64,000 nucleotides of DNA from Thermothielavioides terrestris NRRL 8126 (GCF_000226115.1 NC_016457.1:620001-684000); one strand, 5' to 3'; shown: positions 10,305 through 22,589, numbered from the stretch's first letter. Notes: generated by a model from the sequence alone, not told the origin. Made by a program: numbers and translations.

Positions 10305-13002
10305 ACGGACCTTCCTTCATTGTCTCCCCCCGGATGATTATCATTATCATTATTATTATTTTCTCTCTTGATGAGTAATGACCAAGCTTCCCGGATGCCG
10401 TGTGACTACAAGTCCGACACCGACGTCTTCCTTCTTCTCCTCCCCTTTGCATGTATGACGTCTGGCCCAGCCCCCACCCCCTGTCTTATTCCACAGGCAC
10501 GTAGGAGCTAGGCCGCAACATATAGATTCCTTCTTTTTAGTGCAAACCACCAAATCACACTTGGTCTTCCAAATATACCGCCGTTCTCATTCCGCCACCT
10601 GTGGCTCACGCGAACCGCCCAACGCCAGTTGCACAAGTACCCTGCATGCACGTAACTAACCAGCCCATTGGGCGGCCAGTTACACTTACCAATTGTGTAT
10701 GTTCCGTTGGTACTCGAGCTCAACCCCCCTTTTGCTCTGGCAACCCCCCCCTTTTTTTTGTTAGATATTTGCCCGATTTGTCAAGAGACCGGAGAAGCCC
10801 CAGCCGTTGCTGACATCGTTCGACATCGATCGGGCCGAGCAAGACCGCTATCTTCGGCCACGTCGTACAGCAGCAAGCGGGCCGTTTGTCCTCCGAATCT
10901 CGGTGGATTGTGCGAACTGTAGAATAGAGAGGTAACTATTCCTAGCGGTAGTCAACGTTACCTCAGACCCCATGCACGCGTGTTGCATGCCACCCAGGCC
11001 CTCATCTCCGGGAATAATCACTTCGTGTTTCTTTTGCACGCACATATCTCCGTTCCGAGTACACATAGCGTTACAAACGCAATCTGAAGATTCGAGTGCG
11101 AATCCACTTGCTAGGGTCAGTTACTTCAAGGTACGCTTGTCGTTGTTGCGTTGCGTATTCGGAGTGCTATCCGGACCTATCATAGCGTCTCGGCCGAAGT
11201 AGCAGGTCTGATCTGCACGTCGCTCTTCCAGGTTTAGTGCAGTTAGTGCCCTGCAGGTTGTGTACCACAGTAGCGCAGCGTCGCATCAAATTCACATGAT
11301 CCCTGGACCTGATGTTCCCTCACTTGACCAAAGTGCTTCTTTCTCAGGGGGTTTTCACTTCCACAGTTTCAGTTGCTTGAGAGAGCTCCTTTACTGCGTA
11401 GATAGCTCCTCGAGGTAAAGGATGTACGAGAAGGTAGCTCAAGAAAGCCAAGTAATAGCTCACAACAAGATAATTAGCTGGATTGTTGTTGTATTCCTAA
11501 GCTATTTAGTACCCTCGTCACAATTAAGCTGAGTTTCAAGGCGACGCAGTCTGAATAAGCCAGGCGGATAAACGCGAATGCGAGGAAAAACGTATGGCCG
11601 CTTGTTTGTCCTGCGATTAACCCACAATTGAGGTTCGTCCCTCGATTGTGCAACCTACACACCCTCTCCGCCGGAGACGGGACAACTGAAATTTTGGAAG
11701 TGGAGCCATCTGGTACCGGAACCGCACAGCAAGTGAAGTTCATGGACACACCCCTCCACCCCCTTCACCGGTACCTAGTGTAAGTTACCTCATGACAATA
11801 ACGTTAACTACCCCAGTCCAGCCCTCCTTCCCAGACCGAGAACCAGACCAACCAAGAAACCGGCCGGCCGGGACGGCCGCATGGGAAGCCCCCTTTCCTC
11901 CCATGATCTTCGGTTTTCGGAGTCCGCGGCAGGCCCGGCGGCCGCGGTTAGGCGGCTGGCGGGCCAATGGCGTGCAACCTACCCCTGGACCTGGACGGGT
12001 AGGGGTGTTGGTTGGGCGGAGCAACAGGCGATCCTCCGTCCGCCGCCCTTTGTTCATCCCCGATTTTTTCTTTTCCCCTTGGTTACTTGAAAACAAAGTA
12101 ATCCCTGGACGAGACCGCTTGACTACACTACTGCGTACACTAGCTCAAGTGCAGGAGGAGCCCGATCGGGTCCGTCTGCTAACCCTGCTTGGGCGGGCAC
12201 TAACTCATCAACGCTCACCTTGTCGTCGCCGATATTCCTTGAACACATAAACTATTGATGTCTCAGGGGAGAGGTGGAGGTTCGGCCGAGGTTAGTCGGT
12301 AGCCAGGGTAGGAAGACGAGCCAAGGGGTGGGTGTAGCTGCTTGTTCAGAAGTGTATACACGGATAACTAAGTGCATAGCGACGCATTTTTGGGGCACAC
12401 TGCTGTGCACCATAGGGTTCCCGATCTCCGCGTGGTTGTAGTGCACACTAGCGTAGGGCTGGGATCCAGGTTCCTCTTGGGGACGGTTGTTGGTTGGTTG
12501 GTATGCGCGGGTGAAGGATCGGATGGCGCTAACATCGCAGGGGAGAGCGGGGAAGGCCGGGCGGGTTGTGGAGTACTGGCATGCATCGTACAATCGCGAT
12601 TGCAACTGTTGGAGATGAGATTTTGAGGCTGAGCCACAGGCAACCGCATTCTGGCCTGCTACACTAGTCCACCATGTTTGGGCCGTTTCTTGAGTCGAGA
12701 ACTCCAGAGATGGAGCTGTGGCTTTGGAGGATTGGCAACGTGATTCCTGCTAGGATCGCATTCCTCGCCGCTTTGTCATTCAAGCCAAGCGATGCAACGA
12801 CCGGCCAGCGACATGAGGCAAGAGATGCGGGATGGATTGATTTGCAGTGGAAAGAAGGCTGGTGCCGAAGTTCGGGACGGCCGCAGCTGGCCTCCCTCCC
12901 TGTCAACAGCAGGGTCGGGATTCCCACTCTCTTTCCTTTCTTGGATAGACATTCGCCGAAATTGATCGAGGACGGCACAGCAAGCTCCTTTCCCGCTCTT
13001 TG

Positions 13003-13032
13003 CTCTAGTGTAGTGTAGTGTAGTGTACACTA
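13003..13032. repeat. TAGTG repeats ending in the TAGTGTACACTA palindrome (copy 2)
   Basis: Several overlapping TAGTG units lead into the same perfect 12-bp palindrome seen at 8675-8686. The palindrome occupies 13021-13032. Confidence 0.8.
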
Positions 13033-13044
13033 GACTAAGAATCG

Positions 13045-13086
13045 AATGTGGGATGGAGGATGTGGAATGTGGGATGGAGGATGTGG
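13045..13086. repeat. 21-bp tandem repeat, two exact copies
   Basis: Units 13045-13065 and 13066-13086 are identical. Each contains GGGATGGAGGATGTGG, and a degenerate third partial copy follows to about 13105. Confidence 0.8.
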
Positions 13087-13400
13087 GGACGTGGAATGCG
13101 GGATGCCCATCCTGGAAGAACACAGCGGCAGCGGTGAGAGCAAAAATCGGCTGGGAAAATAGCCGCGCCTCGGCCACCTTGGCGCACTCGACCGTCCGAC
13201 TTCCAGACACGCCAAGCGAAACAGCCGCAGTGCCCTCAAACCCTTGGTTGCAGTTTGTGAACTGCAACCGGCAAATCCACAGAACAAGGGCTGGCCTGCT
13301 CGCGTGCCTCCCAGCTCACTGGCATCGGCCGGGAACCGGCTCAGGTAACCAACCAGTCGGTCGACTTGTTCCGCTAACTCCGGTGGCGGGATGTTTCCGC

Positions 13401-14440
13401 TCAGGATCGCGCGTCTTCCTCCTGAGGTGAACCGGCGGTGCAGTTATACCAGTACTTGCCTCCTGCGCACGCAGGAGGAGCCGGATCGCGCTGTTCAAGC
13501 ATCGTTATCGGCGACCGTCCCCAAACGGTATATCGTCCACCGCTGTAGTTAATCCGTGGCGACGCAGAACAGACAGAAGGGCTCCCGCGCGACAGCCCAA
13601 ATGCTGTAAGCGAGCGGTTTGGCTCCAACCGCCACCCTCCCGTCCGGATATCGCACGCTCCCAAACGTTGGCACCGAGGCCGGCCGTTGTGCGGCGAAGG
13701 CTCGGAGGCGCGGGAGTGGGCAGTGTCCTTAGGCAGCCGCGTTTCTTCGGCGCTTGTTAAGTCCGCAGATGCGGCAGGCCGTTGGGCACGAGCCAATGTG
13801 GTGTAGGACGTACTCACCACATCTCTGCGTGCTGATCCTCACAGGCGGCCCAACACACGCCCTTCTCAGCTAGCCAGCCGCGGCCGGCTTGATCCACGCT
13901 CTCCCACGCCTGCAGGCCCCGCTGAAAGATGTTGGTCGCCTGCGACCATGCCTCTTGTTCCTTCCCGCGTAGGATTCCGGAGCCATCGTCGTCGCGGAGC
14001 GCGCAGACTACGCCTCGTGACACCAAGGCCGGCAGGGGACAACGCAGGATTCTTCTGCCTGGTGTTGAGCTAATGTGGGCCAACCTCGGCGAGGACGCGC
14101 TTGTCCCTGACAGCTTCGACGAGTCGAGTGTGTTTGTGCAGCTGCGCGACGTTTCCGATTCGCCTGGTTCCGAGAAAGCAGGGCATGGAACAAGTTCCCG
14201 TCCACCGCGCCAACATGGGCGAGGTACCCGCCTGCTTGCAGGAAGCAGGTTACCAGCATGCCCTCGAGATCGCACTGCTTGCGACACGAGCAGAATTTGC
14301 GAAGCTGTCTGCCAGCGGTTTACCGAGGCAATCGTGACCCGCAAGGTCATAGCCGGCCACCAACTGCGGCCGCACAAGCTTGGTCGTGATGCAGCATTGC
14401 CGGCCTTCTCGACGATCAACAGCGGATCCTGGCTGCGCAT
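13401..14440 (-). other. Possible degraded or lineage-specific gene, two candidate exons
   Basis: On the minus strand an open frame (14440-13814) ends in a strong donor-like sequence, ATGTG|GTGAGTACG. A further open frame at 13820-13401 ends with PPACAGGKYWYNCTAG, which resembles the C-x(4)-[FY]-[WY]-x-C pattern in small fungal cysteine-rich domains. The rest of that pattern (a downstream GCC) is absent, and I could not build a continuous model with a convincing acceptor. It may be a relic, a very divergent gene or chance. Confidence 0.15.
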
Positions 14441-16211
14441 CGCCGACCATATGATGCATAATCCTAAAATGAGTTCTTTGCGTCAGTAGCCCGGAAAGCG
14501 GCCACCCCTTCCTCGGTTGCCTGGAACATATGGTCCTAGTCCGGTCCAGGAACTCCCGATCCTTCTCGGTAATCGGCCAACGGGACGCTGATTCGAGCGT
14601 GCCGGTGTTGCTTTCGTTTCTCTCACTTTCTTTCTTGCCTTCCTATCACAGTCACCGAGGGGTCATCCACAACCGACGATGCGAAGATTGGGGGATGTCG
14701 AAGGATTCAAGGGGCCTATTCCGGAGGCCCATGAAGGATCGGGGACTCACCGGCAGCACACACGATCTTCAACCACCATCGTCATCCTCAACCGTCGCAA
14801 AAACGCTCGCCAGATAGGCTCGGAATCAAGCATCCCAAGTGAGGCAACCCGCTAAGGAAATCGTTGGAAGCCTGGGAAGATGCAACCCCAGTGTCGTGGA
14901 GATCGCAACCTCGCTGTGCGATTATGCATTGATCTTTGAGCCACCCCCCAACGCCCTTCATGTTCCCTTCGGGGTAGTCGTCGGCCGTTATGAGTCAAGG
15001 ATTGGGAAGTACCGTTCGAGCTTGTAGTCGCATGTCCATAGACAACAGCTGTTGGAATCCTGCTTGCCCCTGAATCCCGCGCACAGATTGGCTTCCTTGC
15101 TCGATGCTTCGGTGGCGAGGGGTCCGTTTCGAGAGAAGATGTGCGTGCCTAGAGTGTCCAGGCCCACGCCAAGGAGGTCGTCGATGTCGACAAGGGAATG
15201 GCGATGTGCGTGGAGAAAAGTCTGGTATAAGCCGAAGGGTCCGCCAGGTGCGTGACGTTTCCTGCTCTGCGCGCATCTTATTCATGATGCTGAAAACCCT
15301 GTGCGCAATGGGATGGCTTCTGAAAGGCACAGTCTGCCCTGGGATGGTCATTATCATAGACACAACAAAGCAGCGTGCGAATGTGGCGGTACCGCTGTGT
15401 GCGTCGCTTCTGTTCTTCAGCCATCGGCGCGGTGCAGCTTTCCAGCATCTCTGGGTCACTGGATCGGACGGTGCGGGGAGGTCGTGGGCGGCGAGAGCTC
15501 GATCTGCCCATTCTTCGTCAATGATGGGCGCCCCGATGGTGTCTGAGGCGATGGCGCGATCCATCTGTCGTCGATGGTTTGTGCCGGGTGCAAGCGAAGT
15601 TGAGTTGGCTCGGTCGGATGCCCTCCGTCTCCATTCCGTCTCGAGATCTCGGCTTCGGGGATGCATGTCTGGTATTCGGGGGGGGGCCGGATGGTTTGTC
15701 GTCGGCCCCGGGGCGGCTGCGTGTAACCAGAGAATCGCCGGTGCCGGATAGCGGGTGCGCCGCTTGGGGGCCGAAGGGGGCCGAAAACCAGCGAGAACCA
15801 GCTCGGTGCCAGTCTCTTTTGTTTCTTTCCTCCCCTCCCTTCAGCATCATTCTTTTCGGCATCGGAGGTCGCGCTGCTGTCGTCGCTTTGTCTCGTAGGA
15901 GCAGCAAAGTTTGGAGGATATGTTATCCCCTATTAGTAGACGACGGGTGTTCTGTTGCCTACCCGTAACGGCGGGACGGAACTTTCACAGGCAGCCGCAT
16001 ATCCGGAATCCTTCGAGCCCAAAGTCCGAACACGCACTGTTACAGAGCATTCCGAAAGCGGGGCCCCCCATCCACTGGCCCGGATCAGATCCATTGTTTG
16101 GCCTCGTAGGATTCGGTTCGCACCGAGTCGATAATGTTGGTATATCACCGGACACAGATGCTCAGGACAGTCGCGTTCGGCTTTCCGCTCTCCCCCGACG
16201 CAGAGAGAAGT

Positions 16212-16249
16212 CGGGACTCGAGGCTCGGGACTCGAGGCTCGGGACTCGA
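16212..16249. repeat. 14-bp tandem repeat, 2.7 copies
   Basis: The unit CGGGACTCGAGGCT repeats at 16212-16225 and 16226-16239, with a partial third copy to 16249. Confidence 0.85.
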
Positions 16250-17783
16250 TCGCCACTGCCTGATAGTCAAGCGAATGTAGACAGCAAGGGAAGGAAGCCC
16301 CGGGCTGTTTGGTCTTGCAGAACGACTCGCTCGAGAGCTGGCAGGAGCGACCCGGATGCCCTCCAGTGGATGGTTAGTGCCTGGGTGGCGATTGGCAACT
16401 CCAGTCCCCTTGACAGCACTCTCCGACAAATGACGGGAGAGTAAGCTGACGCTGTTCCTCCCTTGCTTATTCGGGAAAGCAACGCCGTTCTGGTCGTGGG
16501 TCTCCGATAGTCACTCCGGTCGTCGTTGCGGCGGGCCCGTGAGCGGTTAGGCGGCGTTATTCGGCCATCTGGCAGGATGTGTGCTCTGTTGCCGTCGCTT
16601 GAATAGGCTCTTTTTCTCCTTTGCCTGTGCGCGAGGCACGAAACGTCTGTCCGTCCATGGACACTTGGTTAGTGACCGGCTGCTCGTGCGGGTTTGTTGG
16701 TGCCGGTAGACAGGAGGATGGAAGGACGAGCCGTGGGCGAACAACTCACGCTCAATTGGGAGTAGATAAATAGGTATTGTAGGCTGCGGCCCCCTCAACC
16801 CGCTCGACGCTGCTCATGGACCGGGGGGAACGCTGCAATATGAGGCTCTGGAAGCAACAGGCAAGCAAACCAAAGGCCCAGAACCGTGCTGGGTTTGCTG
16901 CATGTTGAGGGTTAACGTTCGGACTAACTACCTATCGGAGGAATCAAGGTGCATGGAAGGATTCCGAAGAATCTCGGGGGGATCGCGGGATCGTTGCTTT
17001 TGGGGAGAAGACACGGCATCTCGGCGCCCCTGGCTCCCGCTCCAGCTCACTCGTCCGAGAGCGTCGAGAGTAGTATATGCCATCTTGAAAAGAGTAATGC
17101 TTGCCATTTTAGAAAGAGTGTGTTTTGGCTTTACCACGACGCAGTACGTGGCGACAGAACGAGAACGCACAAGACGACTGCTGCCTGCGACTCCAGCTAA
17201 TAAAGTAGACAAAGTCATGAAAACATCTTTACGCCCAACCTCCCACCCTCTTCTCCCTTTCCTCCCTCCCTCCCCCCCGTCCCGGTTGGTCCCCGAAGAG
17301 GCCCGGCCATCTCCCATGTGCGGACATGAGGGGCCGCCATTTGGCGCCTTTGGGGTGTTCATACAGAGCACACGCCGCTCCGGTCCTTCCAACGCCCGCT
17401 CCTGGGACCCCGACCCCGGTCGTACGCCGTGGTTCAGTGCTCGATGTCATCCGTATGTACTGTTTGAGCCAACGTCGCTTCATCCTAACCAGCGGACGAT
17501 CCCGTTGGCCAAGACTCGGGGGTGTATTGGGAGGGCGCCATTGACTCTGGCCCATTCCCCATTCGACAGGCGAAAGGGGCGGTTGGCCGGGCCGGGCAGA
17601 CACAATCAGCCTCCCGCTCGCAAGGGCCTCATGATATACGGATCCGTGCTGTGTCGGCCTTTGGTCACGTACTGGGTGCTTGAAGCTCTCTCTCCCCTGG
17701 ACCGAGCGCGGGCCACGTGCAGGAGTCCATGTACAGATTATGGCCGGTCATTACCTGGTTCACAAGACAACCGCGATCCCGCT

Positions 17784-19803
17784 TCACGCCGCTTTGCCAG
17801 CCCCTGAGGCACCCTTGCCAGCCATTAGCGCCGCAAAGTTGGTCGCCTCCCAGCCCTGAGTCAAGGGAGGTAACTCCCTCGCCCTCGCCACACGCTCCTC
17901 GGTGAGCGCGAACGCTGCCGGAAACCTTCCCGCTCTCGCCTTGACATCTCCACCGACCATCTGCCTCACGACCTCCCGCGCCGACAACGCCGCAGCCGGC
18001 ATGCCGTGGCCCGTATACCCAGCGCACACAAACAAGCCTCCCTGGGGCCCGCCGCCGCCCAGGGTTTCCGGCACGGGCCCGACCCACGGGTGGTGGTCCC
18101 GACTGTAGTCCATGACGCCGGTCCACTCGAAAGACGCCTTCAGCGCCCCTCGTCCGCCAGGCGGCTGGGGTCCCTCTTTGGTCTGCAACTCATCTTGCGT
18201 CAGGTCCAGCGGCGGCGACAGGCTGCTGCGCAGATACGCCGCGAGGTCCTCCTCTACCTCGTCGTCGCGCCACTCGCCCACCCCCAGGTCGCGAGCGAAC
18301 CGGCGGCCGCCGCCGTAGATGAGCTCCCCGGTGGGCAGGGGCCGCTGGACGAGGTAGTCGTCCCTCGGCGACGAGGGACTGGTCGAGCCCGGCTCCGGGT
18401 CGGCGGCGAAGACGTAGGAGTGCGTTAGCTTCGCTGGCGCGGCCGACTGGTCAGACCTGGGGGGCAGCAGCGCGCCGACCTGCCCGCGCACGGGCACGAT
18501 CAGGTCCGCGAACGCCGGAAGCAGGTGCGACGTGTACCCGTTGGTGGCGAGCAGCACCTGGCGGGCAGCGATGGCGCCGCGCGGGGTCGACACCACCCAG
18601 CCGACGCCGCTGTCATCGCGGGCGAGGGAGGTCACGGGCGTGTTGGTCTGGAGGTTGAAGCGCGGGGCGGGGAATTTGGAGATGAGGCGCTCGAGCACGG
18701 CGGCGACGAGCTTGTAGGGCCAGAGGGAGGCGGCTTTCCGCTGGACGATGGCGCCTTGTGCGGAGGGGATGCGGAGGGACGCGAGCGTCGTTCCGTTCTC
18801 AGACGAGACCGGCCGGACGACCTCGAGCTGGGCGGCGAGCTCGGGGTGGCTCTGCCGCAGCTGCTCGGCCTCGGCGGCAGCGACCTCGAACATGTCTTTG
18901 GAGAGGAACGCGTGGACGCCGGTCAAGCTCACCCTGCTGCATTTAGCGTGGACGCTCTGGAGAGCCCAGATGGGGGTTGAAAAGTACGGCAGAAGAGAGA
19001 AGAGAATACGACGTACCAGTCGCAGTCCACGCCCTCCTCCTTCACAAACCTCTCCAGAAACTCAAACACCTCCAGCTCAAACGCGGCCACCTCCGGCGCC
19101 GAGCCATACACCAGCGGCTGGCAGTGGCCGCCGTTCTGCGTCGACAGTTGTTATCAGCCATCTAAACTTCCTAGCCCCGCCGCCCATCCGGCCAATATAC
19201 CAAAAGAGAGCAATATCAAAACAAAGGCACAAGAGAGGAGGAGCTCACCCGTCCTGTAGCACCTGAACACGCCTCCCTCGCCTCAAACATAACCACCCTC
19301 AGCCCCGCCTCAGCACCGCCCTCCCCGGTCCCGGTCCCGGACTCCGTCCGCTCATCCTCGAACCGCTCCTCAGCTTTACCTCTCCCAGCAGCGCCTGTCC
19401 CCTCCCCTTCCCCCTCCTCCTTCCCACCATCCGTCTCACCACCATCTCCTCCTCCTCCTCCTCCTCCTCTGTCACCCCTCGCTTCCCGCCCCGCCCTCTC
19501 CCCACGCGCACCACCGCCCCCGCTGCCGCCGCCCAGACCCTCAAGCAGAAACAGCCCCGCGAACGCGCCCGACACGCCGCTCCCGACGATCACGACGTCG
19601 GCCTCGCGGGGCAGGTGCGGCGAGGAGCGGTGGCCGCGCAGGGCGGGCGACAGGTCGCGCAGCCAGTAGGACGCGGTCGGGTTCTTGGAGGGGAGGCCGG
19701 CGGGGGGGTGGTGGAGTAGGGTGTTGGCGTCTGTGTCGGGGTCGGGGTCGGGGTCGATGTTAGATGGTGGGCGGTTGGTGGTTTGTAACCTGCGGATTGT
19801 CAT
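17784..19803 (-). CDS. FAD-dependent oxidoreductase (DAO fold)
   Basis: Flavoenzyme of the D-amino-acid oxidase/GlpO-like superfamily, presumably oxidising an amine or amino-acid-like substrate; the true substrate cannot be read from sequence. Exons are 19803-19249, 19135-19017 and 18933-17784 (607 residues; introns 113 and 83 nt). ADVVIVGSGVSGAFAGLFLL (about residues 68-87) is the FAD-binding GxGxxG strand-turn-helix. LRVVMFEAREACSGATGR (168-185) joins exon 2 at NGGHCQP to give the conserved ATGRNGGH flavin loop. Later landmarks are VLLATNGYTS, DYLVQRPLPTGELIYGGGRR and the C-terminal FVCAGYTGHGMPAAALSARE FAD-binding loop. Between the first helix and second strand (about 89-167) lies a long Gly/Glu/Arg-rich low-complexity insertion, which is unusual. 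The N-terminus (PDPDPDTD repeat) is disordered. No signal peptide is visible. Confidence 0.88.
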
Positions 19804-20563
19804 CTTGTATTTTCTTTTTCTTTCTTTCGCTTGGTTTTCTTCTTTTCTCTCTTATTTATAAAAGAGTTTGTGAAATAATGACTTTTTTTCTGTAGGGTTG
19901 CTCAGTTTTATTGCTCTGTTGGGTCGTGAAGGCTCAAAGCTAGCAAGAGAGATGGTATGTGGTGAGTGGTTGAGAGCATGTGAAAGAGGGGAACGATAAC
20001 ACCAGGTCCAATGACTCTTTGGATGCTAGCTGTCCAACAGGAGACGGACACAGCAAGCAGCACCCCACTTCGTCTCCCAAGGTGCGAAACATGGCATTAA
20101 CACACAAAGCTCGAGAAGCAAGGGCGTCAATCGCCAAGCGTCTTGTATTTTTCCTTGCCTGCCAATCTGGTCCGACGGTACGTACAATCTTGTCGAGGCT
20201 CGGCAACGACAGACCTAGCGAGTGCAGTCGTCCGCTCCCAGCCATACCTAGCCATGGGCAGAAACCGCCGTCCTCTTCGTCCGTTCCCACAGACGCCCAC
20301 CATGCCGACGAACCCATGCCCCGACCGCCGCTGCAGCATGCCAGATACCCGGTATGTACAACCTCTAGATCCCATATCAGTCCCGTCGTCACATCGTCAC
20401 ACGATCGTGTCCCAGGACCTGCCATCGAGAACCGAGAGTTTGCATGATAGGCAAAAATGAACCCCCAGCCAGGGCCCGTAAAATCCACCCTCTAGCTGAG
20501 CAGGCGGGAGGCCCAAAGCGAAAAGCACCAAAGGAAGGAGGGACGGCCTCGGAATACAGAAGC
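19804..20563. other. Intergenic region between eIF2-beta (3' end) and the FAD oxidoreductase (5' end)
   Basis: Both neighbours are on the minus strand. The interval contains the eIF2-beta 3' UTR and the oxidoreductase promoter. The long frame overlapping 20389-20573 is a read-through artefact past the true eIF2-beta stop at 20564. No extra gene seen. Confidence 0.55.
19855..19862 (-). promoter_or_regulatory. Candidate TATA box of the FAD oxidoreductase
   Basis: TTTATAAA lies about 52-59 bp upstream of the start codon at 19803, separated from it by a purine-rich (minus-strand) tract. The 5' UTR would be very short. Weak evidence. Confidence 0.3.
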
Positions 20564-21969
20564 TTAACCCTGCATCTTTTTCCTCTTCCCGACCTGGGCA
20601 GAGAAACCGGTCTTGATGGCCTGGACCGAACGGCGAGAACCACACGAGTTGCAGGTAATGAAGCTGAGAGCGTGTTAGCGCTGAGGATCCATGGGTGTGG
20701 TAGAACCGGGAAGGTACGCACTAGAGACGGTTCTCGCCCTTGGACAGGTCTGTGTTGGGCGACCGGCACGTCTTGCACGTCACATATTCTGAAAACGCCA
20801 GTTAGCGCTTGGCCTATCAAATCAACCATCGCCGCCAGGTTTCGATCCATACCTATAATGTACGTGCGCAGGACGTTCTCGATCTGCTTCTGCTGGAACC
20901 GACCCTTGATGGCCAACCGCCTGTTGGCGTCCACGCTGCCGCTGGTGCCTAACTCGGCAAGCAAGTACGCGGTGACGTGCTCTTCGGCTCTCTTCATGCG
21001 CTTACAAATCTCGGGCAGGTTCGCAAAGATGGTCTTCTTGTTGCCTTCGCGCAGACACTGCGGCGGCGGGATCTTGTAGGACCGCGTCCCGGACGACGCG
21101 TGGTCGGGGTTCTTCTGCGCGAGCAGCGCAAAGAAGCGGGACAGCAGCGGGTTGTAGCTGATGATCCGTGTCTCGTCGTGCCCCCAGATACCGGTGCCCT
21201 TGTCCATGTCGCCCTCCTGCGCATCCTCCTCGGCGGCGGCCTCGGCGCCGTTGCCGCCCTCGAGATTCAGCGCCTCGAGCTTCTTGGAGAACTCGTCGTC
21301 CTCCTTGGGCACCTTCTTCTTCTTTTTCTTCTTCATCGACAGGTCGATCGCCTCCTCGCCGCCGGCCGCATCGGCAGCGTCGCCGCCCTCGCCGTCCTCC
21401 TTCTTGACCTTCTTCTTCTTTTTCTTCATGAGCGAGAGGTCAAGTCCATCCGGGTTGGTGTCGGCTCCGTCCGCCGCGCCGTTTGCGGGTGCTTGCGAGG
21501 CATCAGTAAAGGCCCCGAGCGCAGCGGAGAGAGGTGGCGTACGGGGTGTGTGCGACATGGCTGTTTCTTTGGTGTCGTCGTTGGGCGTGGCAACCATGGT
21601 TACGCTGCCGTCGGCGTCGACCACTACCCTCTCGTCTGTGAAAGTAACCGACTTGCGCGACGACGCCCGTCTCTGGAGGTTCGGTTCCTGGGGAGGTCAG
21701 CGGCCGGTCCCGGGCTGAGGTTTGGCGGCGAAATTTCCGGTGCAGGAGAACCAGCAATTTGCGCGGAAACACGACTAAGAAAGGAGATCCTGGCGGGGAG
21801 GCGTGTCCGTCTTTTTTTTATTAAAAAAAAGGAACCAACCCTTGGACGCGAGGTCCGGGACTCTTCTTGGAGGGGCAGGGAATTGGTGCGGCAGAAAGCC
21901 GGGAAGTTGGTGAGGTGAGGCGGGGCGACTGAAGAGGGCTTGAGAAACAAAACTTACTTCAGAACTCAT
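20564..21969 (-). CDS. SUI3: Translation initiation factor eIF2, beta subunit
   Basis: Beta subunit of the eIF2 heterotrimer that delivers Met-tRNAi to the 40S ribosome; its Lys boxes contact eIF5 and eIF2B-epsilon. Exons are 21969-21958 (12 nt, MSSE), 21687-20853, 20788-20722 and 20663-20564 (337 residues). After the first join the protein reads [20 protein letters not shown], matching the conserved fungal RKSVxF start. Two poly-Lys boxes sit at about residues 91-100 and 122-132 ([28 protein letters not shown]). The core domain follows ([60 protein letters not shown]). The C-terminal zinc ribbon has C287-x2-C290 ([12 protein letters not shown]) and C309-x2-C312 ([10 protein letters not shown]), split across exons 3 and 4. 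Intron 1 is long (270 nt). The third classical Lys box is weak. Strong assignment; only the tiny first exon is less certain. Confidence 0.95.
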
Positions 21970-22589
21970 GTTTGCCCACCCTTGCAACTCTGGAAGTGGC
22001 ACTCTCCACCGCCTTTCCGTGTTGTCTCGTGCTTGCCGTCGGTTGGGTGTACAACAGCACAGCGGGAATCAAGCTTGATTGATAGTCCTGCCGATGACCT
22101 CGCTGGGAAATCCGGTCCGCTAATCTGTCTCGGGGTGCTTGTGGGAGTTTCTTGGCGCTGGCACAGCGAATTTGTGTGTTGTATGCGACCGACTCGGCAA
22201 CTTTCTCATGACGTTTCTGGCCGCCTTCCATGGTGAGTCAGGGTCTTGGGTCACCTGATCGGCGGGGTCGTGTTCAATTGGCGTAGCTAGCGTACACTAA
22301 TCTGTTAGTGGGACAGTGCCGGATCGAGCGCTCACACGGACCGAGCTCCCTGACAAGCTAGGCCATTGTCGGTGGTTGTCCGTGACCGTGCGGTCGAGGA
22401 ACAGCTGCGAGCTTGAGCCCAGGCAAGCCCCAACCCCACACCAAAACTCCATGTCGGCGCCTGCTTGAACGGCACCCTGTTTCTTATCGATCCGCTTCGC
22501 CAGTCGGGCAGCCGACACCGACCCCGGAACCAGACCCGAAATTTCCACAGCGCGACCGGGAACCCGGCAACGCCGCAACCCTCCTCGCC
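21970..22589. other. Divergent promoter region, eIF2-beta / MIM2-like gene
   Basis: These 620 bp separate two divergent start codons. A truncated CGTACACTAA form of the recurrent palindrome lies at 22291-22300. No coding content seen. Confidence 0.5.

Larger units (their letters stand above)
10305..17783. other. Large gene-poor region (7.5 kb)
   Basis: No recognised protein family. It is not AT-rich, so it does not look like a heavily RIP-mutated transposon. Contents noted: an ATT/ATC repeat tract (10336-10365), a C/T-rich run near 10727-10760, TAGTG repeats ending in the second TAGTGTACACTA palindrome (13005-13032), a 21-bp tandem repeat (13045-13086), a 14-bp tandem repeat (16212-16249) and a possible cysteine-containing exon pair on the minus strand at 13.4-14.4 kb. 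A 301-codon open frame at 16902-17807 lacks any recognisable motif. Confidence 0.5.

Noticed and set aside
13929..14489. 186-codon plus-strand frame
   Set aside because: No motif; the opposite strand at the same place has an equally long frame with a better splice context, and even that is weak.
15104..15751. Long overlapping frames on both strands
   Set aside because: Neither strand shows a recognisable domain or consistent splice sites; mutual overlap argues for chance.
16902..17807. 301-codon open frame on the plus strand with a true ATG
   Set aside because: Amino-acid order looks random, there is no family motif, and overlapping frames on the other strand are similarly long. GC-rich DNA gives such frames by chance.
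20389..20563. Apparent extension of eIF2-beta beyond exon 2 through the intron and 3' region
   Set aside because: Reading through the intron loses the zinc ribbon. The spliced form with exons 3 and 4 restores C-x2-C...C-x2-C and ends at 20564.
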